64,000 nucleotides of DNA from Alphaproteobacteria bacterium (GTDB lineage: Bacteria > Pseudomonadota > Alphaproteobacteria > Acetobacterales > Acetobacteraceae), in contig JADZEB010000008.1 in NCBI GenBank assembly GCA_020850755.1, positions 37,459-101,458 of the forward strand. Reading direction: 5' to 3'. The position numbers and the translations under genes were made by a program. Below are positions 44,478 through 53,288 of this stretch, piece after piece. Numbering within the stretch: the stretch's first letter is position 1; every line of letters starts with the position of its first letter. Below the pieces are notes generated by a model. It worked only from the letters and a program-made list of their open reading frames with translations. It searched no databases and was not told the DNA's origin.

Positions 44478-45428
44478 ATGGCGCACATGATCGAGATCGA
44501 CGGGCTGACCAAGCGCTTCGGTCCGGTGCTGGCCGTGGACAATGTGTCCTTCGCCGTCAGCCGCGGCGAGGTGCTGGGCTTCCTCGGCCCTAACGGTGCC
44601 GGCAAGTCCACCACCATGAAGATGGCAGCTGGCTTCCTGACGCCCACCAGCGGCACGGCGCGCATCGCCGGCTACGACATCCTCGAACAGCCGATCGAGG
44701 TCAAGAAACGGCTCGGCTACCTGCCCGAGGGCGCGCCCACCTATCCCGACATGACGGTTGCCGCCTTCCTCGATTTCGTCGCCCGCGTGCGCGGCTTCTC
44801 CGGCGCCGAGAAGGCCGGCCGCGTCAAGCGCGCCATGGACCTGACGCAGCTCGCCGAGGTGACCTACTACCCGATCGAAACCCTGTCCAAGGGCTTCAAG
44901 CGCCGCGTCGGGCTGGCCCAGGCACTGCTGCACGACCCCGAGGTGATGATCCTCGACGAGCCGACCGACGGCCTCGACCCCAACCAGAAGCACGAGGTAC
45001 GCAACCTGATCCGCGGCATGGCGGCAGAGAAGTGCATCGTCATCTCCACCCACATCCTCGAGGAGGTGGAGGCGATCTGCACGCGCGCCGTGATCATCGC
45101 GCGCGGACGGGTGCTGGCCGACGGCACGCCCGAGGAGCTGATGGCGCGCTCGCGCCACCACAACGCCGTGATCCTGACGCTGGCCGATGCGGTCGCGGCC
45201 GAGGCCGAGGGCGCGCTGCGCACCCTGCCCGGCGTTGCCACGATCGAGCGCGCGTCCGCGGGCGCCGGCAACACGGTGCTGGCGGTGTTCCCCTCGGCCG
45301 GCAAGCCGATCGCCGGGCGCATCTCCGACCTCTTCGCCGAGCGCAAATGGCAGGCGCAGGAGATCAAGGTCGAGCGCGGGCGGCTCGATGACGTGTTCCG
45401 CGCCATCACGCTCAGCCGCGCGGCCTGA
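44478..45428 (+). CDS. ABC transporter ATP-binding protein (GldA-like, ABC-2 exporter)
   Basis: A 316-residue ATPase. Walker A GPNGAGKSTTMK sits near residue 38, the signature is TLSKGFKRRVGLAQAL, Walker B VMILDEPTDGLDP, and the switch His is in ISTHILEE. A C-terminal extension of about 90 residues after ADGTPEELM is typical of ABC-2 type exporters. It is the first of a four-gene unit with a permease, a GldG-like protein and a DUF4340 protein. The 296 bp before it hold nothing I can name. GGGAGA precedes the ATG. Confidence 0.93.
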   Translation: MAHMIEIDGLTKRFGPVLAVDNVSFAVSRGEVLGFLGPNGAGKSTTMKMAAGFLTPTSGTARIAGYDILEQPIEVKKRLGYLPEGAPTYPDMTVAAFLDFVARVRGFSGAEKAGRVKRAMDLTQLAEVTYYPIETLSKGFKRRVGLAQALLHDPEVMILDEPTDGLDPNQKHEVRNLIRGMAAEKCIVISTHILEEVEAICTRAVIIARGRVLADGTPEELMARSRHHNAVILTLADAVAAEAEGALRTLPGVATIERASAGAGNTVLAVFPSAGKPIAGRISDLFAERKWQAQEIKVERGRLDDVFRAITLSRAA

Positions 45429-45502
45429 CGCGAAACGCAGATACGACACATAGGGCGCCGGATCGCGCGCACGCACACGCAGGAAAGGCACGGCAAACCG
45501 CC

Positions 45503-46237
45503 ATGCGCAATGTCTGGATCATCATGCGCCGGGAGCTTGCGGGCTACTTCGCCACCCCGGTCGCCTATGTGTTCATCGTCATCTTCCTGGCGCTCCTTGG
45601 CGCGCTGACCTTCTACGTCGGCAACTTCTTCGAGCGCGGCCAGGCCGACCTGATCCCCTTCTTCACCTTCCATCCCTGGATCTACCTGCTGCTGATCCCG
45701 GCGATATCCATGCGCCTCTGGGCCGAGGAGCGGCGGACCGGCACGATCGAATTGCTCCTCACCCTGCCGGTGACGATGTGGCAGGCGGTGGTCGGCAAGT
45801 GGCTGGCGGCGTGGCTGTTCACCGGCATCGCGCTCGCGCTCACCTTCCCCTTCTGGATCACAGTGAACATGCTGGGCCAGCCCGACAATGGCGTGGTGCT
45901 GGCCGGCTATGTCGGCAGCATGCTGGTCGCGGGCGGCTATCTGGCGATCGGCGGCGCGGTCTCGGCCCTGACCAAGAACCAGGTCATCGCCTTCGTCGTC
46001 GCGGCCGCGGTGTGCTTCATCTTCACCGTCTCGGGCTCACCGGTGGTGACCGAGTTCCTGGTGCGCTGGGCGCCCGAAAGCGTGGTCGAGACGATCAAGT
46101 CCTTCAGCTTCATCACCCGCTACAACGGCATCATGCGCGGCGTGATCGATGCGCGCGACATCCTGTTCTTCGTCAGCTTCATGGCCTTCTGGCTGTTCGC
46201 CAACGCCGTGATCGTCGATCTCAAGAAATCCGGCTGA
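45503..46237 (+). CDS. ABC-2 type permease (GldF-like)
   Basis: A 244-residue permease with six hydrophobic segments. It begins RRELAGYFATPVAYVFIVIF, contains FHPWIYLLLIPAISMRLWAEERRTGTIELLLTLPV, the strongly conserved GldF/NosY-type loop (broken here to two motifs: PWIYLLLIPAISMRLWAEER and GTIELLLTLPV), and ends in a helix before DLKKSG. It pairs with the ATPase encoded just upstream. AGGAAAGG lies before the ATG. In Bacteroidetes GldF serves gliding, but proteobacterial homologues occur widely without gliding and their cargo is unknown. Confidence 0.9.
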   Translation: MRNVWIIMRRELAGYFATPVAYVFIVIFLALLGALTFYVGNFFERGQADLIPFFTFHPWIYLLLIPAISMRLWAEERRTGTIELLLTLPVTMWQAVVGKWLAAWLFTGIALALTFPFWITVNMLGQPDNGVVLAGYVGSMLVAGGYLAIGGAVSALTKNQVIAFVVAAAVCFIFTVSGSPVVTEFLVRWAPESVVETIKSFSFITRYNGIMRGVIDARDILFFVSFMAFWLFANAVIVDLKKSG

Positions 46238-46253
46238 GCGCGTGGAGACGAAG

Positions 46254-48365
46254 ATGAGCGAGCAGAAGAACGCCCCCGCCGCCACCACGGCAGCCCCGTC
46301 CAGCACCGCCGAGGCCGCGCCGCCCAGGCCATCGCGCGGGGCCACCAGCCGCACGCGCCGCCTGCTCTCCTGGGGCGGGATGGCGATGGCGCTGGTCCTG
46401 TTCCTGGCGGTGAACATCATCGGCGAGACGGCACTGCGCAACCTGCGCGTCGACCTGACGCAGCAGCGCCTCTACACCCTGTCCGAGGGCACGCGCAGCG
46501 TGGTGGCCGGCCTGCGCGAGCCGATCACGCTCCGCTACTACTATTCGCGCAAGCTCGGCCAGACCATTCCGGCCTACGGCACCTTCGCCGAGCGCGTGCG
46601 CGACATGCTCCAGGAATATGTCGCGCTCGGCGGCGGCCGCATCCGGCTGGAGGTGTTCGACCCCGAACCCTTCTCGGAGGTGGAGGATCGCGCGCTTGCC
46701 CTCGGCATGCAGGGCGTGCCGGTGGACCAGTCGGGCGAGCAGGTCTATTTCGGCCTTGCCGGGTCGAACACGGTGGACGACGAGCGGGTGATCGCCTTCT
46801 TCCAGCCGGAACGCGAACGCTTCCTGGAATACGACCTCACCCGCCTGATCTACGAGCTCTCCAACCCGCGCAAGCCGCGGCTCGGCGTCATGACCGGCCT
46901 GCCGATGAACGGCGAGATGCGCGGCATGATGGGCCGTCCCACGCCGCCCTGGGTGGTGATGACCCAGCTGCGCCAGTTCTTCCAGGTCGAGGACATCCAG
47001 CTCGACGCGACCGAGATCCCGGCCAATCTCGACGTGCTGATGGTGGTCCATCCGCAGGAGATGGGCGAGCGCACGCTCTATGCCATCGACCAGTTCGTGA
47101 TGGGCGGCGGCAAGCTCCTCGCGATCGTCGATCCGCACTCGGAGGCGCAGGCGATGCGCCCCGGTCCCGGCGGCCGGCCGCCGACGCAGACCAGCTCGAA
47201 CCTCGACAGGCTGCTCAACGCCTGGGGCGTCGAGGTGGTGGCCGACAAGGTGGTGGGCGACCTGCGCGGAGCGGTGCGCGTGCGCGCCTCGCCGCAGGAC
47301 CGCGTGCAGGCGGTGGACTATGTCGCCTGGTTCCAGCTCCAGGGCGACAGCCTGAACCGCACCGACGTGGTCACGGGCGAGTTGAACCAGATCATGGTCG
47401 CAACGCCCGGCATCGTGCGCGCCCGCGAGGGCGCGACGGTGCAGATCACGCCGTTGCTGCAAACCAGCGCGCAGGCGAACGAGATCGACGCCGCGCGCGT
47501 GCGCAGCGAGCCGAGCCCGACCCAGATCCTGGCGCAGTTCGCGCCCTCCGGGCAGCGCTTCACCATCGCCGCGCGGGTGCGCGGGCAGTTCGCCTCGGCC
47601 TTTCCCGATGGCGCCCCGCCCCCGCCTGCCCCGCCCGCTGCCGAGGGTGGCGCCGCCGCCACTCCGCCCGCCGAAGGCGAGGCGGCAGCAACCCCGGCCG
47701 CGCCCGCGGCGACGCCGGCAGCCCCGACGGCGACGCCCGCTGCTCCTGCCACGCCCGCCGCGCCGGCCGCTCCCGCGCACCGCGCGCGCAGCGAAGGGCC
47801 GGTGAACCTCGTGGTCATCGCCGACAGCGACATCCTGGAGGACCGTTTCTGGGTCCGGGTGCAGGACTTCTTCGGCCAGCAGGTGGCGACACCCACCTCG
47901 GACAATGGCGGCTTCATCGTCAACCTTGTGGACAACCTCGCCGGCTCCGATGCGATGATCAGCCTGCGCTCGCGCGGGGAATCGACCCGGCCGTTCGAGC
48001 TGGTCAACGACATGCGCCGCCGCGCCGAGGCGCAGTTCCGCGCCAAGGAGCAGGAATTGCAGCAGCGCCTGGAATCGACCGAGCGGCGCCTGCGCGAGCT
48101 GCGCCAGGGCACGGGCGACCAGCGCGGCCAGAACCCGGTCCTTTCCGCCGAGCAGCGCCAGGCAATCGAGGAGGCGCGCGGCGTGATCGTCTCCACCCGG
48201 CGCGAGCTGCGCGCGGTGCAGCGCGACCTCCGCCGCGACATCGAGGGGCTGGAATCGCTGCTGCGCTTCGCCAATATCGGTCTGGTGCCGCTGCTGATCG
48301 GCGGGTTGGCCGTGGGCATGGGGGCGTGGCGCGTGCGCCGGCGTGCCCGCCGCTCCGCCGCCTGA
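46254..48365 (+). CDS. GldG-like ABC-associated membrane protein
   Basis: A 703-residue protein. A single membrane helix (about residues 35-55, WGGMAMALVLFLAVNII) is followed by a large periplasmic part starting RVDLTQQRLYTLSEGTRSVV, the GldG/IFT52-like opening. Residues about 449-509 are an Ala/Pro low-complexity insert. Residues about 584-667 form a coiled coil rich in Gln/Glu/Arg, and a C-terminal helix (about 672-692) returns to the membrane with a basic end (RRRARRSAA). It belongs with the ATPase and permease as the extracytoplasmic subunit. The ATG follows GGAGACGAAG and is 16 bp after the permease stop. Confidence 0.88.
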   Translation: MSEQKNAPAATTAAPSSTAEAAPPRPSRGATSRTRRLLSWGGMAMALVLFLAVNIIGETALRNLRVDLTQQRLYTLSEGTRSVVAGLREPITLRYYYSRKLGQTIPAYGTFAERVRDMLQEYVALGGGRIRLEVFDPEPFSEVEDRALALGMQGVPVDQSGEQVYFGLAGSNTVDDERVIAFFQPERERFLEYDLTRLIYELSNPRKPRLGVMTGLPMNGEMRGMMGRPTPPWVVMTQLRQFFQVEDIQLDATEIPANLDVLMVVHPQEMGERTLYAIDQFVMGGGKLLAIVDPHSEAQAMRPGPGGRPPTQTSSNLDRLLNAWGVEVVADKVVGDLRGAVRVRASPQDRVQAVDYVAWFQLQGDSLNRTDVVTGELNQIMVATPGIVRAREGATVQITPLLQTSAQANEIDAARVRSEPSPTQILAQFAPSGQRFTIAARVRGQFASAFPDGAPPPPAPPAAEGGAAATPPAEGEAAATPAAPAATPAAPTATPAAPATPAAPAAPAHRARSEGPVNLVVIADSDILEDRFWVRVQDFFGQQVATPTSDNGGFIVNLVDNLAGSDAMISLRSRGESTRPFELVNDMRRRAEAQFRAKEQELQQRLESTERRLRELRQGTGDQRGQNPVLSAEQRQAIEEARGVIVSTRRELRAVQRDLRRDIEGLESLLRFANIGLVPLLIGGLAVGMGAWRVRRRARRSAA

Positions 48366-48415
48366 GTAAGCCAACTCTGCCACGCATTGCCTGCGCGCCC
48401 GGAAGGGAAGACGCC

Positions 48416-49507
48416 ATGAACAGCAAGTCTATCGCGATCTTCGCCGCCGTTACCCTCGCCGCGCTTGGCGGCGCGGCCTACACCATCATGCAGCGCCCGA
48501 CGCCGGTTTCCGACCGGATCGTCGAGGGCCAGCTCGTGTTCCCCGGCATCGGCGAGAGGCTGGCCCAGGCCGCACGGGTGGAAGTGCGCAAGCACGACGC
48601 GACGCTGACGGTCGCGCTCAAGGATGGCAATTGGGGCCTGGAGGATCGCGGCGGCTATCCGGTGCGGCGCGAGCGCATCCGCGAGCTGATGGCGGGCCTG
48701 ACCGAGCTGCGCATCGTCGAGGCGCGCACCGGCGACCCCGAGCTGTTCTCGCGCCTGAACCTGGAGGATGTCACGATTGCCGGCGGCAACTCGCTGCTGC
48801 TGACGGTGAAGGACGCGCAAGGGGCCACCATTGCCGAGCTGATCCTGGGCAAGCGGCGGGTGCGCACGCTGGCCAACGTGCCCGAGGCGATCTATATCCG
48901 CCGCCCCGGCGAGAATCGCACCTGGCTGGCCGAGGGCAATGTGCGGGTCGATGTGGAACACGCGCTCTGGCTCGACCGCGACATCCTCGATATCCGCCGC
49001 GCGCGCATCCGCGAGGTGACGAACGAACGGCTCGCCAGCAACGAGAGCGTCACCGTGCGCCGCGCCGATCCGCGCGCCGAGACGGCGCAACTGGTCGACC
49101 CGCCCGAAGGCTTCCAGGTCGATGCCAACAAGGCCGACGAGCTGGCCCGGACGCTGGAGTGGCTGTCCTTCAACGACGTGATGCCGGCCTCCGGCCTGCA
49201 AGGGGCCGAGATCGTCGGCACCTCGCGCTTCGTCACCTGGGAGGGCGTCACCATCAATGCCCGCGTGATGCGCCACCAGGACAAGCTCTGGATCACCTTC
49301 GAGACCGCATTCGCCGCCCCGGCCGAGCCGGTGCAGAACGGTCCGGAGGAGATCCGCACGCCCGAGGTAGCGCGCACCGAGATCGAGGAGGCGGCCAAGC
49401 GGCTCTCCGGCTGGGCGTTCAACTTCGCCGACTGGAAGAACGAGTATTTCACCCGCCGGCTCGAGGATATGCGCCGCCCGGCCGAGGCGCCGCGCCCGCC
49501 CTCCTAG
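48416..49507 (+). CDS. DUF4340 domain-containing periplasmic protein
   Basis: A 363-residue protein anchored by one N-terminal helix (IAIFAAVTLAALGGAAYTIM), then a DUF4340 region of repeated strand units: ARVEVRKHDATLTVALKDG, WGLEDRGGYPVRRERIREL and LLLTVKDAQGATIAELILG. DUF4340 proteins commonly follow GldG-like genes, and this one is 50 bp downstream, so it is probably an accessory part of the exporter. GGAAGGGAAG precedes the ATG. The C-terminal half is less conserved and ends in a Pro-rich tail. Confidence 0.85.
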   Translation: MNSKSIAIFAAVTLAALGGAAYTIMQRPTPVSDRIVEGQLVFPGIGERLAQAARVEVRKHDATLTVALKDGNWGLEDRGGYPVRRERIRELMAGLTELRIVEARTGDPELFSRLNLEDVTIAGGNSLLLTVKDAQGATIAELILGKRRVRTLANVPEAIYIRRPGENRTWLAEGNVRVDVEHALWLDRDILDIRRARIREVTNERLASNESVTVRRADPRAETAQLVDPPEGFQVDANKADELARTLEWLSFNDVMPASGLQGAEIVGTSRFVTWEGVTINARVMRHQDKLWITFETAFAAPAEPVQNGPEEIRTPEVARTEIEEAAKRLSGWAFNFADWKNEYFTRRLEDMRRPAEAPRPPS

Positions 49508-49553
49508 GCCCGCGCCAGGTCTGGCCCGCTCCAACCGCCCGGAACACGGCCCC

Positions 49554-50021
49554 GTGCCGCGCGAATATCCCGACCGCCCCTTCGTCGGCGTCGGCATCAT
49601 CGTCTGGAAGGGCGATCAGGTGCTGCTGATCCGCCGCGGCAAGCCGCCGCGCGTGAACGACTGGAGCATTCCGGGCGGGGCACAGGAGCTGGGCGAGACG
49701 CTGGCCGAGGCCGCCTGCCGCGAGCTCCAGGAGGAAGCCGGCATCACCGTCACGCTCGGCCCGGTGGTCGAGGTGGTGGACAGCATCACCCGCGACGAGA
49801 ACGGGCGCGTGCGCTTCCACTACACGCTGGTCGATTTCGTCGCCGAATGGGTGGCAGGCGAGCCCATCCCGGGCGGTGACTGCGCCGGCTGCGCCTGGGT
49901 GGCGCTGGCGGACTTGGCCAGCCATTCGATGTGGGCCGAGACCCGGCGCGTCATCCACCGCGCCCACGGGCTGCGCGGGCATGCGGGCCCCGCCCCGCTC
50001 TCGGTGCCGCGCCCCGCCTGA
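49554..50021 (+). CDS. Nudix hydrolase
   Basis: A 155-residue Nudix protein. The Nudix box is complete: GGAQELGETLAEAACRELQE followed by EAGI, fitting GX5EX7REUXEEXGU with all metal-binding Glu residues. It opens with FVGVGIIVWKGDQVLLIRRG, typical of ADP-ribose or nucleotide-sugar pyrophosphatases. The start is a GTG 46 bp after the DUF4340 stop. It is probably cotranscribed with the exporter by position only. Repeat copy B lies just downstream. Confidence 0.92.
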   Translation: MPREYPDRPFVGVGIIVWKGDQVLLIRRGKPPRVNDWSIPGGAQELGETLAEAACRELQEEAGITVTLGPVVEVVDSITRDENGRVRFHYTLVDFVAEWVAGEPIPGGDCAGCAWVALADLASHSMWAETRRVIHRAHGLRGHAGPAPLSVPRPA

Positions 50022-50067
50022 GCCCCGCCTGAGCCGGGCGTAAACCCGGCTTGTGCGGGCGGCAAGC

Positions 50068-50197
50068 CTCGGGCGCGTTCCGTTCGGCTTGAATCAGCCG
50101 AACGGAACTGGTGCCTGAGAAACTCAAGGTTTTCGAGCAACTTAGTCCGATCTGCTGGAACCGCAGGGCGGTTCCACCAGATCGGACGCTGCTCTAG
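50068..50197 (-). repeat. 130-bp intergenic repeat, copy B (inverted)
   Basis: Reading the minus strand from 50197 it starts CTAGAGCAGCGTCCGATCTG and ends GAACGCGCCCGAG. A 20-bp hairpin (GTCCGATCTGGTGGAACCGC and its near-perfect complement) occupies the first third. A second hairpin TTCCGTTCGGCT-GATTCA-AGCCGAACGGAA lies near the other end. The terminal CTAG supplies the TAG stop of the small membrane protein gene at 50194. Exactly the same length as copy A. Confidence 0.9.
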
Positions 50198-50508
50198 TCG
50201 GTGTGGCTCTGATACACGTCGCGCCGCACGCCCAGGAACATCATCAGCACGGCGAAGCTGGCGATCACCAGCCATGCCGGCAGCGAGAGCAGCGGCTGGA
50301 GGCCATATTCCCAGATCTCGGGCGCCGCGTAGCGCTGCACCGCCGCCTGGAAGGTGTTCAGGCTGGCGCGGTGGAAATCGTACCAGAGCTGGCCGAGCGA
50401 GATCGGCTGCCATACCCCGGCGAAGGCCGTCTTCAACTCGAGGTAGATCGGGAAGAACGACAGGCCGAGAAAGACGCCACCCATGAAGCGGAACAGAAAA
50501 CGCACCAT
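50194..50508 (-). CDS. Small two-helix membrane protein downstream of msrP
   Basis: A 104-residue protein with an N-terminal helix (FRFMGGVFLGLSFFPIYLEL), a soluble middle containing LWYDFHRASLNTFQAAVQRY, and a second helix (LPAWLVIASFAVLMMFLGV) before a basic tail. I know no function. It starts 39 bp after msrP on the same strand, at the place where msrQ is normally found, but is half the size of MsrQ, lacks its six helices and has only one His in a plausible position. Its stop codon is provided by repeat copy B, so its C-terminus may have been altered by that insertion. Confidence 0.75.
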   Translation of the reverse strand: MVRFLFRFMGGVFLGLSFFPIYLELKTAFAGVWQPISLGQLWYDFHRASLNTFQAAVQRYAAPEIWEYGLQPLLSLPAWLVIASFAVLMMFLGVRRDVYQSHTD

Positions 50509-50547
50509 GGCCGCACCTGATCCAAGTCGGGCCCCGAACCGGAGTCC

Positions 50548-51573
50548 CTAGGCGAACAATCGCTCATTCCTACGGTTGACGTAAAGATTCGCAACAAAAT
50601 CCCCATAGCCGTTGTAGAGGCGGGTCGGCACCCGTTCGCCGCTGCCGAGCAGCCGCTCCTCGGCCTGGCTCCAGCGCGGGTGCGGCACCTCGGGGTTGAT
50701 ATTCGCCCAGAAGCCGTACTCAGAGGGCTGCACCTCTTCCCAGAATCCCTTCGGACGTTCCTCGGTGAAGGCGATGCGCACGATCGATTTCACCTGCTTG
50801 AAGCCGTACTTCCAGGGCGTGATCAGCCGAAGCGGCGCGCCGTTCTGCGGTGGCAGGGGCTTGCCGTAGATGCCGGTGGCGATCAGCGACAATTCGTTCA
50901 TCGCCTCGTCGATCGCCAGCCCGTCGGTGTAGGGCCAGGGATACCAGCTCTGGCGCAGGCCGGGCGCGTGCTGCGACAGTTCCTGCCCGAAGGTGGCCAT
51001 CACGACATACTTGGCGCTGCCGAGCGGCTCGCAATATTCCACCAGCTTCGCCATCGGGATGCCGGTCCAGGGCACCGTCATGGCCCAGGCCTCGACGCAG
51101 CGGAAACGGTAGACGCGCTCCTCGAGCGGCAGGGCGCGGATCAGCGTGTCGATATCGACCGTGCGCGGGTTCTTCACCAGCCCCTCGATGCGCACCTGCC
51201 AGGGACGCACCGGCAGGCGCTGGGCCGCCGAGGCGATGCCCTTGTGCGAGCCGAACTCGTAGAAATTGTTGTAGGTGGTCGCCTCGCGCTCGGGCGTGAG
51301 CGCGCGATCGACCGTATAGCGTTCGTTGCGGCGCGCGGGATAGAGGTCGGCGGTCGGGTCCGGCGCACGCTCGGGCGCGGGGCCGCGGCCGAAGCGCCAT
51401 TGCGCCTCTGCCGTGCGCATGGAGCCAAGGCCGGCCACGAGCGCCCCGCCGCCGGCGATGGCGCCCGCACCCAGCCCCATCGCCTTCAGCAGTGCGCGGC
51501 GATTGCGGAAATGGGCTTCGGGCGTGATGCGGGATTCGGGGATTTCCCAGCCGCGGCGGCGCTTGATCCACAT
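50548..51573 (-). CDS. msrP: Protein-methionine-sulfoxide reductase catalytic subunit MsrP
   Basis: A 341-residue molybdoenzyme of the sulfite-oxidase fold that repairs oxidised methionines in periplasmic proteins. NRRALLKAMGLGAGA (residues 24 on) is a twin-arginine signal. YNNFYEFGSHKG and VYRFRCVEAWAMTVPWTG, with the molybdenum-ligating Cys159, are hallmark motifs. RLITPWKYGFKQVKSI and NPEVPHPRWSQAEER follow as in E. coli YedY. GGGAGG precedes the ATG. The expected electron donor MsrQ is not encoded next to it. Confidence 0.96.
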   Translation of the reverse strand: MWIKRRRGWEIPESRITPEAHFRNRRALLKAMGLGAGAIAGGGALVAGLGSMRTAEAQWRFGRGPAPERAPDPTADLYPARRNERYTVDRALTPEREATTYNNFYEFGSHKGIASAAQRLPVRPWQVRIEGLVKNPRTVDIDTLIRALPLEERVYRFRCVEAWAMTVPWTGIPMAKLVEYCEPLGSAKYVVMATFGQELSQHAPGLRQSWYPWPYTDGLAIDEAMNELSLIATGIYGKPLPPQNGAPLRLITPWKYGFKQVKSIVRIAFTEERPKGFWEEVQPSEYGFWANINPEVPHPRWSQAEERLLGSGERVPTRLYNGYGDFVANLYVNRRNERLFA

Positions 51574-51721
51574 GGCCTTGCCTCCCGGTTCGGGTAAAGG
51601 GCAGCGTCGCGCAAGAATACCGATCGGGCCGGGGCGATGGAATCACGCTTGAGTGACGGGGAAGCGGCGGCTAGCACAATCCTGTGAAGTTCCCGCGACA
51701 CGCCAGCCGGATACCCCGCCG

Positions 51722-52243
51722 ATGCCGACAACCATACTGCCCGATCCCGCCAGGCCCTTCCCCTCCCCCTTCGATGGCTACCGCGATACCGTGCGGCGGG
51801 CCTGGATCGACCATAACGACCATCTCAATGTCGGCTACTACATGGTCGTGTTCGACCTCGCCACCGACGCCTTCAACGATGCCGCCGGTCTTGACCTGGC
51901 AAGCAAGTTCGGGCTCGGCTTCACGACGATGGTGGTCGAGGCGCACGCCAACTATCTGCGCGAGGTGCGCCTCGATGCGCCGCTGCGCTTCACCACCCAG
52001 CTTCTCGGCTACGACGCCAAGCGCGTGCACTTCTTCCACCGCATGTATCACGCCGAGGAAGGGTTCCTCGCCGCCACCAACGAGATCATGCTGGTGACCG
52101 TGAACCTGGCCGAGCGCCGGGTTGGCGCAATGCCGCCCGCCTTGCTCTCGCGCATCGAGCGGGTGTGGGACACGCACCGCGACCTGCCGCGCCCCGAGCA
52201 GGCCGGGCGGATCATGCGCGTGCCGGCGCCGCTCGGCATATAA
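51722..52243 (+). CDS. Hotdog-fold acyl-CoA thioesterase
   Basis: A 173-residue thioesterase of the 4-hydroxybenzoyl-CoA/betainyl-CoA type. WIDHNDHLNVGYYMVVFD holds the active-site Asp/His-Asn-His region and the central helix, and ANYLREVRLDAPLRFTTQLL the core strands. It hydrolyses a CoA thioester; the acyl group is not evident. I use the ATG at 51722. A GTG at 51653 would add 23 residues without recognisable similarity. It is divergent from msrP and converges with the hydroxyacid dehydrogenase 15 bp away. Confidence 0.88.
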   Translation: MPTTILPDPARPFPSPFDGYRDTVRRAWIDHNDHLNVGYYMVVFDLATDAFNDAAGLDLASKFGLGFTTMVVEAHANYLREVRLDAPLRFTTQLLGYDAKRVHFFHRMYHAEEGFLAATNEIMLVTVNLAERRVGAMPPALLSRIERVWDTHRDLPRPEQAGRIMRVPAPLGI

Positions 52244-52258
52244 GCGGGCGTTCCCGCG

Positions 52259-53218
52259 TCAGCCGATCACGCGCTTCGGCGCGCCGGCGAGCCAGCCCTT
52301 GATGTTGTCCACCATCTCGCCATAGAAGCGCGCATAGTTCTCGGCGATGACATAGCCGAGATGCGGCGTCAGCACCGTGTTCGGGCAGGACAGGATCGGG
52401 TGGCCGGCCGGCAGCGGCTCCTCCTCGAACACGTCGAGGGCGGCGCCCCCGATACGCCGCTCGGTCAGCGCCGCCACCAATGCCGCCTGATCGACGATCG
52501 GCGCGCGCGAGGTGTTCACCAGGAGCGCGGTCGGCTTCATCTGCGCCAGCTCCGCCGCACCCACCAGCCCGCGCGAGCGATCCGACAGGACAAGGTGGAT
52601 CGAAATCACATCGGCGCTGCGCAGCAATTCCTCCTTGCCGACACGACGCACGCCGATCTCGGCGCAGCGCGCATCGGTCAGGTTCTGGCTCCAGGCCACC
52701 ACCTCCATGCCGAAGGCAAGGCCCACCTTCGCCACCTGGGCGCCGAGCTTGCCGAGCCCGATCACGCCGAGCGTCCGACTCTTGAGCCCCTCGCCCATCG
52801 TGCGCTGCCAGCGTCCCGCACGCAGATTGGCCTCGTCCTCGGGGATGCGACGGAGGAAGGCCAGGATCAGCCCCCAGGTCAGCTCGGCGGTAGGATGGTG
52901 CAGGCTTTCGGTGCCGCAGACGGCGATGCAGCGCTCCTTCAGCGCCGCCATGTCCAGGCTGGCATTGCGCATGCCGCTGGTGACGAGCAGCTTGAGGTTG
53001 GGCAGCTTCTCGATCAGTGCGCGGCGGAAGGGCGTGCGCTCGCGCATGGCGCAGATCACCTGGAACGGCGCCAGGCGCGCGGCCAACGCCGCCTGGTCCG
53101 TGATGGTGTCGCGAAAGACCGCGACCTCGACCGAGGGCGGCAGGCTCTTCCAGTCGGCAAACTGGAGCGCCACCCCCTGATAGTCGTCGAGGATCGCAAC
53201 CTTGGTCGTGCCGCTCAT
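52259..53218 (-). CDS. D-2-hydroxyacid dehydrogenase family protein
   Basis: A 319-residue NAD(P)-dependent dehydrogenase. LGVIGLGKLGAQVAKVGLAF is the nucleotide-binding loop. The catalytic set is Arg in VNTSRAPIVD, Glu in DVFEEEPLP and His in VLTPHLGYV. The N-terminal VAILDDYQGVAL segment is common in the subgroup often annotated beside phosphoglycerate dehydrogenase. It reduces a 2-keto acid or oxidises a D-2-hydroxy acid; the substrate is unknown. AAGGAG precedes the ATG. Confidence 0.92.
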   Translation of the reverse strand: MSGTTKVAILDDYQGVALQFADWKSLPPSVEVAVFRDTITDQAALAARLAPFQVICAMRERTPFRRALIEKLPNLKLLVTSGMRNASLDMAALKERCIAVCGTESLHHPTAELTWGLILAFLRRIPEDEANLRAGRWQRTMGEGLKSRTLGVIGLGKLGAQVAKVGLAFGMEVVAWSQNLTDARCAEIGVRRVGKEELLRSADVISIHLVLSDRSRGLVGAAELAQMKPTALLVNTSRAPIVDQAALVAALTERRIGGAALDVFEEEPLPAGHPILSCPNTVLTPHLGYVIAENYARFYGEMVDNIKGWLAGAPKRVIG

Positions 53219-53288
53219 GCCGGTGGCTCCTTGCCTAGCGCTCCCCTGAATGCGGGGCCGCGCATCTTGGTGGGCGCGCGGGCGCGGG

